Numbered from the stretch's first letter, positions 45,677 through 54,759 are shown. The stretch: 63,376 nt of DNA from Candidatus Metaruminococcus caecorum (GCA_904420045.1 CAJFTY010000015.1:1-63376), one strand, 5' to 3'. Numbers and translations: made by a program. The notes: a model not told the origin generated them from the sequence alone.

Positions 45677-46358
45677 AGTGATCACCTCGTTTTCGGAATG
45701 CGCAGGTCTTGTTTAAGGGGCAGACCGCGCACCCCCTCCGGCGGGGCTCCACCGGATGCTCCGAAATCCCGATCACCGCCGTCACCGACTTGCGGGGGGT
45801 CAGGATCTGGTTTTCCGTGGCGCACAGCCCAATGCGCCGGGGCGCATCCAGCAGCGCCAGAAACTCCTTCTGGATGGTCAGGGGCAGGTCGCCGTACCCC
45901 GGGGAAAACCGGAAGGTAAAGTAAAGCGGCCCTTCCTCTTCTGCCGCCAGCTTGGCGCGGATTTCCTCCTCCGCCCGGTCGCACACCTGCTCGATGGCCA
46001 CCGAGGCGCAGACATCCATGACTAGGCCCTTGGCCATATCCCCCAGGCCTGCGGTGTGGATCAGCCGGTCGGCGGGCTGGGACAGGGTGGCGCACAATAG
46101 CGCCGCCCTGCGGCAGCCGGCAAGATGCTCCCGGATGCTTTCGCCCTCCAAAAAAAACGGCGTGTCCCCCACCTGGACGCCCCGCCCGCCCTCCCAGATG
46201 GGGTACACCGCATACCGGTAACGGGGCTGGGCGGCGGCCAGAAGCTCCCGGGAACATTCCTCCGCCAAAGCCAGGGTGGCGGGATCCGGCTGAGCGCCGC
46301 CATAGCCCAGGTAGCGGAAGATTTCCTCCCGGTCAAGATCGGTCAGCGTGATGGGCAT
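45663..46358 (-). CDS. Methionine synthase activation-domain protein (stand-alone)
   Basis: A 231-residue protein related to the C-terminal reactivation domain of MetH, which uses S-adenosylmethionine to remethylate oxidised cobalamin. RYLGYGG near the start, LCATLSQPADRLIHTAGLGD, the RFSPGYGDLPL motif (RxxxGY type AdoMet region) and CAVCPLNKTCAFRK with clustered cysteines are seen. It lies between metF and metH on the same strand and overlaps metH, giving a split enzyme. Confidence 0.88.
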   Translation of the reverse strand: MPITLTDLDREEIFRYLGYGGAQPDPATLALAEECSRELLAAAQPRYRYAVYPIWEGGRGVQVGDTPFFLEGESIREHLAGCRRAALLCATLSQPADRLIHTAGLGDMAKGLVMDVCASVAIEQVCDRAEEEIRAKLAAEEEGPLYFTFRFSPGYGDLPLTIQKEFLALLDAPRRIGLCATENQILTPRKSVTAVIGISEHPVEPRRRGCAVCPLNKTCAFRKRGDHCGNQ

Positions 46359-46394
46359 AGGCGGCCTCCTTTCAAAAATAGTCCCTTAATAAAC

Positions 46395-47264
46395 CTATAT
46401 GTTTAACAGAGAGCTCACACTCTCGGCAATCCGGCGGGCCACATAGGGATTGTTCATGGTATACAGGTGGATGCCCTGCACTCCGTTGGAGATCAGATCC
46501 ACGATCTGATCCACCGCGTAGGCGATCCCCGCGTCCCGCATCGCGTCGGGGTTGCCGTCGTACCGGCTCATCATCTTGGTAAACTTGGCCGGCAGGCTGG
46601 CTCCGCACAGGGACACCATCCGCTCGATCTGACTTTTGTTGACCACCGGCATGATCCCCGCCTCGATGGGGACTTCAATCCCCGCGATGCGCGCCCGCTC
46701 CACAAACGAATAAAACGCGCTGTTGTCGAAAAACAACTGGCTTACCAGGTGCTCCGCCCCCGCGTCCACCTTTTTGCGGAGATTTTTCACATCCTCCACC
46801 AGGCTGTCACACTCGGTGTGCCCTTCGGGATAACAGGCGCCGGACAGAGAAAACGAGGGATCTTCCTTTTTAATAAAGGAGATCAGCTCGCTGGCATACA
46901 TAAAATCCGTCTTGGGGGGCAAATCAGGGTTTTTGTCCCCCCGCAGGGCCAGAATGTTGTGAATGCCCTGCTCCCGGAACCGGCCCAGCATGGTGCGGAT
47001 GTCCTCTTTGCTGCCGTTTACACAGGTCAGGTGAGCCAGCGCCTGAATCCCATATTTATTCTGGATGATCGACGCGATCTCGCAGGTGGAGTTGTCCGCC
47101 AGGTTTCCTCCTGCGCCGTAGGTCACGCTGATAAAATCCGGCCGCAGGTCCTTTAATTCGTCCAGTGTGGAATAAATCGTCTGGATGGAGCTTGTCCGTT
47201 TGGGCGGAAACACCTCAAACGACAATACGGTATGATCGGGTTGAAACAGGGATGCAATACTCAT
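46395..47264 (-). CDS. metF: 5,10-methylenetetrahydrofolate reductase
   Basis: Flavoprotein that makes the methyltetrahydrofolate used by MetH. The 289-residue product has LSFEVFPPKR, SVTYGAGGNLAD, AHLTCVNGSKEDI, ILALRGDKNPD, AEHLVSQLFFDNSAFY and PIEAGIMPVVN, all typical. First gene of the metF-activation protein-metH operon, with its own promoter. Confidence 0.97.
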   Translation of the reverse strand: MSIASLFQPDHTVLSFEVFPPKRTSSIQTIYSTLDELKDLRPDFISVTYGAGGNLADNSTCEIASIIQNKYGIQALAHLTCVNGSKEDIRTMLGRFREQGIHNILALRGDKNPDLPPKTDFMYASELISFIKKEDPSFSLSGACYPEGHTECDSLVEDVKNLRKKVDAGAEHLVSQLFFDNSAFYSFVERARIAGIEVPIEAGIMPVVNKSQIERMVSLCGASLPAKFTKMMSRYDGNPDAMRDAGIAYAVDQIVDLISNGVQGIHLYTMNNPYVARRIAESVSSLLNI

Positions 47265-47361
47265 CGTTCACGCCGTCCTTTTTCTTTTCTAACACGCCTG
47301 CGCCCCTTTTACGGGGAACCGGCTGTTTTCCTCGTGTGCAGAAGGAGTTTTCGCTTGTGTG

Positions 47362-47379
47362 CACATTGTTTTGAATGTG
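47362..47379. promoter_or_regulatory. Palindrome downstream of the metF promoter
   Basis: CACATT-N6-AATGTG, a few bases downstream of the metF -10, in a position typical for a repressor. No SAM riboswitch motif was seen in this leader. Confidence 0.4.
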
Positions 47380-47383
47380 TATC

Positions 47384-47412
47384 ATTATACTCTTTTTTCT
47401 AAGAATTTGCAA
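47384..47412 (-). promoter_or_regulatory. SigA promoter for metF
   Basis: Minus strand -35 TTGCAA (47407-47412), 17-base spacer, -10 TATAAT (47384-47389). It lies in the 408-base divergent gap 47265-47672 with the metY promoter; no other gene seen there. Confidence 0.8.
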
Positions 47413-47500
47413 TCGCTCCTCAAGGATTTTGCAGGATCGGCAGATTCCCGCCTTGTTTTCCTATTCTTTTTGTAAGATTTATAAAATGTTTCTTTATCCC

Positions 47501-47529
47501 TTGACAAATCTTCGGTGCGCTGGTATAAT
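47501..47529 (+). promoter_or_regulatory. Full-consensus SigA promoter for metY
   Basis: -35 TTGACA (47501-47506), 17-base spacer, -10 TATAAT (47524-47529), about 145 bases before the metY start. Confidence 0.9.
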
Positions 47530-47536
47530 ATCCCTA

Positions 47537-47552
47537 TATTCTGATAGGAATA
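47537..47552. promoter_or_regulatory. Operator-like inverted repeat at the metY transcription start
   Basis: TATTC-TGATAG-GAATA, directly downstream of the -10. The ATAGGAAT half resembles the sites of Rrf2-type cysteine regulators such as CymR. Such a strong promoter would be expected to carry a repressor site here. Confidence 0.45.
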
Positions 47553-47672
47553 ATAGAAATGAGGCGAACGGTATGATCTCTTTTATCCTTACTTGTATCC
47601 CACAGAGCAGGCGAATGTGAAGCGGAAACTACATCCATGCAATCCTTTATAAAAAAGAAAGGCCTGATAAAT

Positions 47673-48953
47673 ATGAGCAGACAATACCGTTTTGAAACGA
47701 AACAGCTCCACGCGGGGCAGAGCGTCGATCCGGTCACCAAGTCCCGGGCGGTGCCCATCTATCAAACCTCCTCCTATGTGTTTTCCGACACCCAGGAGGC
47801 CGAGGACCTGTTCGCCCTGGCGAAAACCGGCAATGTGTACACCCGGATGATGAACCCCACCACCGATGTGTTTGAAAAACGCATGGCGGCGCTGGAAGGC
47901 GGCGTGGGGGCGCTGGCCACCGCCTCGGGGAGCGCCGCGATCACTACCGCGATTTTAAACATCGCAGGCGCTGGAGATGAAATCGTGGCTGCCTCCACCC
48001 TGTACGGCGGGACCTACAACCTGTTTTCCCTGACCCTGCCCCGGTTAGGCGTCCGCACGGCGTTTGTAAATCCCGACCATCCTGAGGAATTCGAAGCCGC
48101 CATCACCCCCAAAACCAAAGCGGTGTACATTGAATCCCTGGGCAACCCCAGCATCAACATCGTGGATTTTGAAGCGGTGGCGGCCATCGCCCACCGGCAC
48201 GGGATTCCCCTGATTGTGGACAACACCTTCGGCACCCCTTACTTGATCCGTCCGCTGGAACACGGGGCGGATATTGTGGTGCACTCCGCCACCAAGTTCA
48301 TCGGCGGCCACGGCACCAGCATCGGCGGGGTGATCGTGGACGGCGGAAGCTTTGACTGGGCCGCTTCCGGCAGGTTCCCGGGCCTTGTAGAGCCCGACCC
48401 CAGCTACCACAACCTGTCCTATGCCAAAGACATAGGTGCCGCCGCGTTTATCACCAAGGCCCGGACCCAGATTCTCCGGGATATGGGCGCCTGCCTGTCC
48501 CCCATCCACTCGTTTGTCTTCCTCCAGGGGCTGGAAACCCTGTCCCTACGGGTGGAGCGCCATGTATCCAACGCTCAAAAGCTGGCGGAGTACCTGCACC
48601 GCCATCCCAAGGTGGAGGCGGTGCGCTACCCCTCCCTGCCCGACAGTCCCTATCGTGACCTGGCCCAGAAGTACTTCCCCCGGGGCACAGGCTCCATCTT
48701 TACAGTGGATATCAAGGGCGGCGCGGGGAATGCCCGCAAATTCATCGACGGGTTGGAGCTGTTTTCCAACCTAGCCAACGTAGCGGACGCCAAATCCCTG
48801 GCGATCCACCCCGCCTCCACCACCCACGCCCAGCTCTCCCCCGAAGAACAGCTGTCCGCGGGGGTCTCACCCAGCCAGGTGCGGCTGTCGGTAGGCCTGG
48901 AAAACATCGACGACCTGCTGGAAGATGTGGAGCAAGCCCTTACCTCCATTTAA
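47673..48953 (+). CDS. metY: O-acetylhomoserine sulfhydrylase
   Basis: PLP enzyme making homocysteine from O-acetylhomoserine and sulfide. The 426-residue product has [50 protein letters not shown], the PLP-lysine region [16 protein letters not shown] and the C-terminal [20 protein letters not shown]. Length fits MetY rather than the shorter MetB. ATG 47673 follows GAAAGG. It supplies homocysteine to the divergent metF-metH operon. Confidence 0.95.
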   Translation: MSRQYRFETKQLHAGQSVDPVTKSRAVPIYQTSSYVFSDTQEAEDLFALAKTGNVYTRMMNPTTDVFEKRMAALEGGVGALATASGSAAITTAILNIAGAGDEIVAASTLYGGTYNLFSLTLPRLGVRTAFVNPDHPEEFEAAITPKTKAVYIESLGNPSINIVDFEAVAAIAHRHGIPLIVDNTFGTPYLIRPLEHGADIVVHSATKFIGGHGTSIGGVIVDGGSFDWAASGRFPGLVEPDPSYHNLSYAKDIGAAAFITKARTQILRDMGACLSPIHSFVFLQGLETLSLRVERHVSNAQKLAEYLHRHPKVEAVRYPSLPDSPYRDLAQKYFPRGTGSIFTVDIKGGAGNARKFIDGLELFSNLANVADAKSLAIHPASTTHAQLSPEEQLSAGVSPSQVRLSVGLENIDDLLEDVEQALTSI

Positions 48954-48976
48954 ACGGCCGGATACCCCCAATCCGC

Positions 48977-49018
48977 AAAACACCCCGGAAAGGCAATGCC
49001 TTTCCGGGGTGTTTTTTG
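48977..49018 (+). terminator. Terminator after metY
   Basis: Nearly 19-bp perfect stem AAAACACCCCGGAAAGGCA pairing with its complement, then TTTTTT. Confidence 0.9.
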
Positions 49019-49044
49019 GTTTTGCACCACTGCCACAGATTTTT

Positions 49045-49073
49045 TTGAAAAAATCAGGAAAAAATTTTATATG
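49045..49073 (+). promoter_or_regulatory. Possible promoter before the 49145-49645 gene
   Basis: -35 TTGAAA (49045-49050), 17-base spacer, -10 TATATG (49068-49073). The -35 lies in the perfect palindrome GATTTTTTGAAAAAATC-like stretch at about 49038-49055. Confidence 0.5.
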
Positions 49074-49144
49074 TGACCGGCGTGTAACCAAACCGGCGTA
49101 TAGTAGAGCTGGAAACGGAAATCCGTGGGAAAGGTGGTGATGAT

Positions 49145-49645
49145 ATGCCAACGGCAGCGCCGACGTTCGTTCCTCAAAAAGTCAAAACCAGTATTTTAAA
49201 AATCTATTCGTACAAGGACCGAAACCCCAGAGGTATTTTAATCAACCCCTGCTTTAAGGAGGGCGCGTCCTTCCAAAACCTGACGCAACTGCTTTTTTTG
49301 ATCGAAGATCTTCAAAACGGTTTAAATTATCCTCAAAAAGGGATGGATGACCGGAGCTTTGACAAAAAGAACATCCCGCAGCCCTCTGTGCGCAACGCGT
49401 TTCGAGGAGCGCCCCCTTCGGGAAAATGCCTGGCGACGTTTCAGGTGAACATTTTATTCCGCCAAAACGCCAGCTGGCAGGGAAACGTGGTTTGGACGGA
49501 ACAGAAAGTGGAGTCTCCGTTTCGAAGCACCTGGGAACTGATTATGCTGATGGACGGCGCGTTGGCTCGTCAGGCCGAATCCGCTGAAGCCGATTCAACC
49601 GTCTATCGTCACATCAATCGCAACACCATCGAGAGAAATAACTGA
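49145..49645 (+). CDS. Unknown protein upstream of the riboswitch-controlled adhesin
   Basis: A 166-residue soluble-looking protein with no signal peptide. The start (PQKVKTSILKIYSYKDRNPR) and the C-terminal half (VNILFRQNASWQGNVVWTEQ, then SPFRSTWELIMLMDGALA) look like a compact folded domain; no PilZ RxxxR or DxSxxG motif is present. I do not recognise the family. The ATG follows GGAAAGGTGGTGATG. The cyclic di-GMP aptamer begins within its stop codon, so the riboswitch acts on the adhesin only. Confidence 0.7.
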   Translation: MPTAAPTFVPQKVKTSILKIYSYKDRNPRGILINPCFKEGASFQNLTQLLFLIEDLQNGLNYPQKGMDDRSFDKKNIPQPSVRNAFRGAPPSGKCLATFQVNILFRQNASWQGNVVWTEQKVESPFRSTWELIMLMDGALARQAESAEADSTVYRHINRNTIERNN

Positions 49646-49722
49646 AAAGGCAAACCTTTTGAAAGAAAGGGACGCAAAGCTTTGGAGTCTAACGCGCAAA
49701 CGCTATGACAGTCCGGCCGCCA
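49644..49722 (+). ncRNA. Cyclic di-GMP-I (GEMM) riboswitch
   Basis: The sequence carries the GEMM-I core almost word for word: AAAAGGCAAACC, a stem CCTTTT/GAAAGG closed by a GAAA tetraloop, GGGACGCAAAGC, then GAGTCTAA, a small GCG/CGC hairpin, and TATGACAGTCCGGC. These are the conserved ligand-pocket and tetraloop-receptor segments. The adhesin ATG lies about 30 bases downstream with AAAGGAG between them and no U-run, so control of ribosome access is more likely than termination. The direction (on or off) cannot be decided by eye. Confidence 0.93.
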
Positions 49723-49752
49723 CCTATTTCATGATCTGAAAGGAGAATGAAA

Positions 49753-52700
49753 ATGTTGGCAACCAAATTGCGAAGATCCCTGGCGGGGCTTTTATCCGCC
49801 GCAATGGTCTTCACCTTTTTAGGAGGGACCTGGGGAAGCGCCGCCCCTGTGGAAAACCAGATTGTCCACAACGGCCAAAAAGTGACCTCCCCGGACGGAA
49901 ACGTATCCGTCCAGAAATCCATCCGGCAAACCGGTAAGGATTCGTTTGAAATTACCTTGACGGTGGACACCAAAGACAAGGTGACCTCTTACGTCAAGGA
50001 CGCCAGCGTGGACGTTGTGCTGGTCATCGACATCTCCAACAGCATGGATAACGGACGTCTGACCGCCGCCAAAAACGCGGCCAAGACCTTTGTCAACACC
50101 ATGCTGGGCGGCAACGTCGTGACCGACAGCAAAATTGCCGTCGCCACCTACAACAACAGTGGACACACCATCAAGGCCCTGTCCGGCGACAAGGATGCGC
50201 TGATCGCGGCAATTAACGGCATCAAGCTGGATTCCAACGAACAAAACGGCGGAACCAACATTCAGGCCGGCATTCAGCAGGGCCAGGCGCTGTTAAACGC
50301 CGGTCAAAACGAGAACAAATACATGGTACTGTTAAGCGACGGTGTTCCCACCTACAGTTACAAGGGCACCGCGGCGGAAAACTCTTGGCTGATCCCCAAG
50401 GTGGACGGCGGAAACTATGGGTTTCGGATCACCCAGTTCAGCGACGAGCGCAAAGGCTCCGGCAGCAGCTACAAGCTGAGCGACAAACAGGAATACAGCA
50501 TCGGTAAGCGGCCCAACAGAAAAACCATCAAAGACAACATCGTGCCCACCCTGTCCCAGGCGCTTCTGGCCAAAAACGCGGGAACGGAAATCTACTCGGT
50601 GCTGTTGATGAATCAATACGACGATGACTACAAGGTCGCTGACCATGTGATGAAAAACACCGCAAGCGACGGGGACCATTACATCGGAACCGACGATCTG
50701 GAAAAACTTGCAAACATTTTTAAAGGCTTTAGTGAAGAAATTATTGAAAAAACCAAGGTCTGGCAGGTCACCGACCCCATGAACGAGTTTATCCAGTGGG
50801 GCGACTTCACTGTGACTGTTCCTTCCGCCGCGGCCTCTTACAACAAGGAAACGGGCACACTGACCTGGAACATGTGGCACAAATCCGTTGTTCCCGAAAG
50901 CCTGGGCGACAACCGGTACCGCTACACCCTGTCCTACAATATTACACTGGACACGGCCGCCAAAGGTTTTGTGGAGGGCAAGGATTACCCCACCAACAAG
51001 ACCACCACGCTGACCTACTTTATCGGCGAGGAACTCACCGACGAGTCCGAGCTGGAAACCATCGACTTTGACGTTCCCGTTGTAGAAGGAAAAGTTCCGG
51101 TCTGCGGCTACACGGTGGAATATTACAAGCAGACGGCCCGCGGCTATGTGAAAACCGGCGACACCGATTCCGGAACGGCCAAGCTGTGGACTACCATCTC
51201 TGCTCCCAACGGCTATGAAACCAAATACGACGCAGACAACTATCAGTTTAACAGCGGGATCAGCCAGCCCTCCGCCACATTTGAATACGACGGACAGGTG
51301 CTCAAGCTGTACTACGACCGGATCGCCACCAGTGTGACGGTCAATCATCACTACACCACCAAGACCATCACCGAGGACGGCACCTCCTCCACCACTCAGA
51401 CCGTTCCGGAGAACCCCAAAGGGACGTTCTATGCGGGAGAAAAATTTGCCGCTGTCCTGAAACCCGGCACGTTTACCTTTGTCAAAGCGGATCCCAGCCA
51501 GACGATTACGCTGGGCAAAAACGCCAAAGACAACGTCATTGACCTGTACTATGAAAAGACCGTGGATCTGCGGGCGGACGCCAGCGTTCAGGTTATTCAC
51601 CACTACACTACCAAAACCTGGGTGGTGGAAAACGGCCAGAGTGTGCTCAAAGAATCCACCAACACGGTGGACGGCGTGCATCAGACCGGCCTGAAAGCCG
51701 GCATGAGCTACACCGCCACCCCCGTTCCCGCCGGATTTACCCGTGTGACTCCCGACAGCGGGCTCACCATCCAGAAGCTGACCGGCGGCGAAAACACCAT
51801 TCACATCTACTATGAAAAAACCGTGGACGCCCGCACGGAGACCAACGTTGAGGTTTACCACCACTACACCACTAAGACTACGGTGATTGCAGAAGACGGC
51901 AGCACCGTGACCAATTCTGACACCAAGACCACCGGGCCGGTGGTTCCCGAAGGCAGCTTCTACGTGGGACAGAAATTTACCGCTACCCCGGTTCCCAACG
52001 GCTTTACCCAGGTGACCCCCAACGAAGCCCTCACCGTCATCCTGAAGCAGGATGGCAACCGCATCGACATCTACTATGAAAAACAGGTGGACGGACGGGT
52101 TTTAACCACTGTGACCGTCAACCACACGTACACCACCTACGAGACCTTCATCAACGACCAGGGTAAACAGCAGGTCCGGGAGTCCAGCTACACAACCCAC
52201 ACCACTCCCTCCGGGACCTTCTATGTGGGCCAGAGCTTTACGGCGGTTCCGGTTCCCGACGGCTACACCCAGGTGACCCCCGCCAAAGATCTGACCATCA
52301 AACTGGGCCCCGACACCAACGTGGTGAACATCGAATATGAAAAACATCTGTATCCCGACGCTGCAAACGTCACCGTATACCATCACTACATCACCAAAAC
52401 CTGGGTGGTGGAAAACGGCCAGAGCGTGCTGAAAGAATCCACAAAAGACGAGACCGGTGTTCAATACAACGGGTATGTGGGCGAGACGTATACCGCAAAA
52501 CCCGTCCCCAAGGACTTTAAACAGATAACGCCGGACAACAGCCTTACCATCAAAATGGAAAAAGGCGACAACGCCATCCACATTACCTATGAAAAGATTG
52601 TGGATACCCGCACGCCGGTGGATGTAAAGGTCTATCACCGCTACACCACCAAAACCTGGGTGATCGAAAACGGCCAGAGTGTGCTGAAAACTGGTGAACC

Positions 52701-54642
52701 CCAGGTGGAGGGCCCCGTAATCCCCGAAGGCAAGTTCTACAAGGGCGAGTCCTTCACTGCCACTGCGGTCCCCAAGGATTTTACCCAGGTGACCCCTGAC
52801 CAGAACCTCACCATCTCCCTGAAGGATGGTGAAAACGTCGTCAACATCGACTATGAAAAGACCACCGATGCACGCAAGGCAGCGGCGGTAGAAGTGTATC
52901 ACCACTACAAGACCATCACCGTGGCCGTTGTGGACGGCAAAGTAACCCGCACCGAATCCACCCAGGATATGGACGGCGAAAAGCTTACAAGCTACGCGGG
53001 TATGAGCTACACCGCCACCCCGGTTCCCGGCGACTTTACCCGCACCACTCCAGACGATGCTTTGACTGTCAGTCCTCTGAAAGAGGGCACAAACCGGATC
53101 GACATCCACTATGAAAAAACCGTTGACTTGACGAAGGACGCTTCTGTGATCGTACACCACAAGTACACCACCCGCGATCTGGCAGGCGGCGAACCCACCG
53201 TGGAAACCATCACCGAAAACGAGGTCAAGAGCTTTGCGGGCTTGAGCTTTACCGCTACCCAGGACACCAAGAACGGCCTGTTCACCGTGACCGGCGTGGA
53301 GCCCTCCCTGACCATCGTGCTCAAGGAAGGCAAAAACGAGATCACCATCCAGTATGAACGCACCATCGACACCCGGGTTTCCACCGACGTAGTGGTCAAA
53401 CACCGGTATGTGACCTACGATGAAATGACCGACACCCGCACCGTGGATGACGAGACTTCCGAGACCTTCTCCGGCCGGGAAAACGGCATCTTCGTGGGTG
53501 CAACCTTCAAGGCGACCCCCAAGCTCCGGGAGGATTATAAAGTCGAAAGCATTACCCCTGAAAGCCTGGTGCTCAAAGAGTCCGGCAACTCCGTCACCAT
53601 CGTGTACCTGCGGACGGTCCCGGACACCCGGGTTTCCACCGATGTGGTGGTCAAACACCAGTATGTCACCTACGACGAGATGACCGATACCCGCACCGTG
53701 GACGACGAGACTTCCGAGACCTTCTCCGGCCGGGAAAACGGCATCTATGTGGGCGCCACCTTTAAGGCCGCCACCAAACCCCGTGAGGACTACGAGGTGG
53801 AGAGCATTACCCCTGAAAGCCTGGTGCTCAAAGAGTCCGGCAACTCCGTCACCATCGTGTACCTGCGGACCATCCATGACACCCGGGTTTCCACCGACGT
53901 CAAGGTGATCCACCAGTATGTGACCCTGGATCAGGCAGACGGCCAACGCACCACGGATGAGGAGATCACCGAGGCCTTCTCCGGCCGGGAAAACGGCATC
54001 TATGTAGGTGCCACCTTCTCCGCCACCGAAAAACCCCGGGAGGGTTATGCAGTGGAGAGCATCTCCGCCGACAGCATTGTTTTAAAAGAGTCCGGCAACT
54101 CCATCACCATCGTGTACCTGCGGACGATTGACAGCCGGGTCTCCACCGACGTGGTGGTCCATCACCAGTATGTGACCTTTGACCAGGCCACCAATCTCCG
54201 CACCACCGACGACGAGACCTCCGAGACCTTCTCCGGCCGGGAAAACGGCATCTTCGTAGGCGCGACCTTCTCCGCCGAGCCCAAGCTCCGGGAAGGCTAC
54301 GAAGTGGAGAGCATCACCCCCGAAAGCCTGGTGCTCAAAGCGTCCGGCAACTCCGTGACCATTGTCTACCTGCGGACCCTGGTGGACATCGAGGATGAGG
54401 ACCCGCCGCTGGCCGAGCCGGAAGAGCCCGTGGACAGCGAGCCTTCCACTCCCACCCAGCCCGACGAACCCAATGTTATTGTGGATATCCCCGACGACGA
54501 TGTTCCTCTGAGCGATTCTCCCCAGACCGGCGAAACCGGCGCGTTGGCAGCAAGCCTTGCGATTGCAGCGGCTGCCGCTGGATTGGTCGTTTTGACCATA
54601 AAAAAGGGCAAACAAAACCCTGAGCAAGAAGAAAACGAATAA
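49753..54642 (+). CDS. Giant VWA-domain repeat adhesin with SPQTG sorting signal
   Basis: A 1629-residue cell-wall protein. It has a signal peptide (about 1-31), a von Willebrand A domain with the MIDAS motif DISNS (93-97) to about residue 330, a linker, then a first MucBP-like unit (PVCGYTVEYYK). Twelve beta-rich repeats follow: eight of one type (HHYTTKTWVVENG ... IYYEKTVD) and four of another (HQYVTYDEMTDT ... VTIVYLRT). An acidic Pro/Glu spacer, SPQTG (1589-1593), a hydrophobic helix and a basic tail end it. SPxTG-type signals are used by clostridial sortase B. ATG 49753 is 7 bases after AGGAG; the ATG at 49747 is too close. Confidence 0.93.
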   Translation: MLATKLRRSLAGLLSAAMVFTFLGGTWGSAAPVENQIVHNGQKVTSPDGNVSVQKSIRQTGKDSFEITLTVDTKDKVTSYVKDASVDVVLVIDISNSMDNGRLTAAKNAAKTFVNTMLGGNVVTDSKIAVATYNNSGHTIKALSGDKDALIAAINGIKLDSNEQNGGTNIQAGIQQGQALLNAGQNENKYMVLLSDGVPTYSYKGTAAENSWLIPKVDGGNYGFRITQFSDERKGSGSSYKLSDKQEYSIGKRPNRKTIKDNIVPTLSQALLAKNAGTEIYSVLLMNQYDDDYKVADHVMKNTASDGDHYIGTDDLEKLANIFKGFSEEIIEKTKVWQVTDPMNEFIQWGDFTVTVPSAAASYNKETGTLTWNMWHKSVVPESLGDNRYRYTLSYNITLDTAAKGFVEGKDYPTNKTTTLTYFIGEELTDESELETIDFDVPVVEGKVPVCGYTVEYYKQTARGYVKTGDTDSGTAKLWTTISAPNGYETKYDADNYQFNSGISQPSATFEYDGQVLKLYYDRIATSVTVNHHYTTKTITEDGTSSTTQTVPENPKGTFYAGEKFAAVLKPGTFTFVKADPSQTITLGKNAKDNVIDLYYEKTVDLRADASVQVIHHYTTKTWVVENGQSVLKESTNTVDGVHQTGLKAGMSYTATPVPAGFTRVTPDSGLTIQKLTGGENTIHIYYEKTVDARTETNVEVYHHYTTKTTVIAEDGSTVTNSDTKTTGPVVPEGSFYVGQKFTATPVPNGFTQVTPNEALTVILKQDGNRIDIYYEKQVDGRVLTTVTVNHTYTTYETFINDQGKQQVRESSYTTHTTPSGTFYVGQSFTAVPVPDGYTQVTPAKDLTIKLGPDTNVVNIEYEKHLYPDAANVTVYHHYITKTWVVENGQSVLKESTKDETGVQYNGYVGETYTAKPVPKDFKQITPDNSLTIKMEKGDNAIHITYEKIVDTRTPVDVKVYHRYTTKTWVIENGQSVLKTGEPQVEGPVIPEGKFYKGESFTATAVPKDFTQVTPDQNLTISLKDGENVVNIDYEKTTDARKAAAVEVYHHYKTITVAVVDGKVTRTESTQDMDGEKLTSYAGMSYTATPVPGDFTRTTPDDALTVSPLKEGTNRIDIHYEKTVDLTKDASVIVHHKYTTRDLAGGEPTVETITENEVKSFAGLSFTATQDTKNGLFTVTGVEPSLTIVLKEGKNEITIQYERTIDTRVSTDVVVKHRYVTYDEMTDTRTVDDETSETFSGRENGIFVGATFKATPKLREDYKVESITPESLVLKESGNSVTIVYLRTVPDTRVSTDVVVKHQYVTYDEMTDTRTVDDETSETFSGRENGIYVGATFKAATKPREDYEVESITPESLVLKESGNSVTIVYLRTIHDTRVSTDVKVIHQYVTLDQADGQRTTDEEITEAFSGRENGIYVGATFSATEKPREGYAVESISADSIVLKESGNSITIVYLRTIDSRVSTDVVVHHQYVTFDQATNLRTTDDETSETFSGRENGIFVGATFSAEPKLREGYEVESITPESLVLKASGNSVTIVYLRTLVDIEDEDPPLAEPEEPVDSEPSTPTQPDEPNVIVDIPDDDVPLSDSPQTGETGALAASLAIAAAAAGLVVLTIKKGKQNPEQEENE
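53371..54387 (+). repeat. Four near-identical ~255-bp repeats inside the adhesin gene
   Basis: Repeat starts at about 53371, 53626, 53881 and 54133 (85, 85 and 84 codons apart), each opening with CCGGGTtTCCACCGACGT-like sequence. Units one and two are nearly identical over most of their length, which marks recent duplication and predicts length variation between strains. Confidence 0.85.
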
Positions 54643-54651
54643 AAACCGATA

Positions 54652-54686
54652 AAAGCGCCCGCGGGCTTATCGCCTGCGGGCGCTTT
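54652..54686 (+). terminator. Terminator after the adhesin gene
   Basis: 11-bp stem AAAGCGCCCGC/GCGGGCGCTTT with a 13-base loop; only a short T tract follows. Confidence 0.7.
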
Positions 54687-54759
54687 AGCATGTCGGCTTT
54701 GTCGATTTTTATACCACTTATCCTGGCTATTGAAAGTTTAGATAAAACACCTTGGCACA

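Noticed and set aside
47265-47672. SAM (S-box) riboswitch before metF or metY
   Set aside because: Neither strand shows the conserved S-box core; only promoters and small palindromes are visible.
50332-53946. Two long antisense frames (510 and 614 residues) across the adhesin gene
   Set aside because: They follow the repeat period of the adhesin and read as reverse images of its codons; no start signals or family features.
54499-54642. Possible LPxTG motif
   Set aside because: The actual residues are SPQTG; no LPxTG occurs near the C-terminus.
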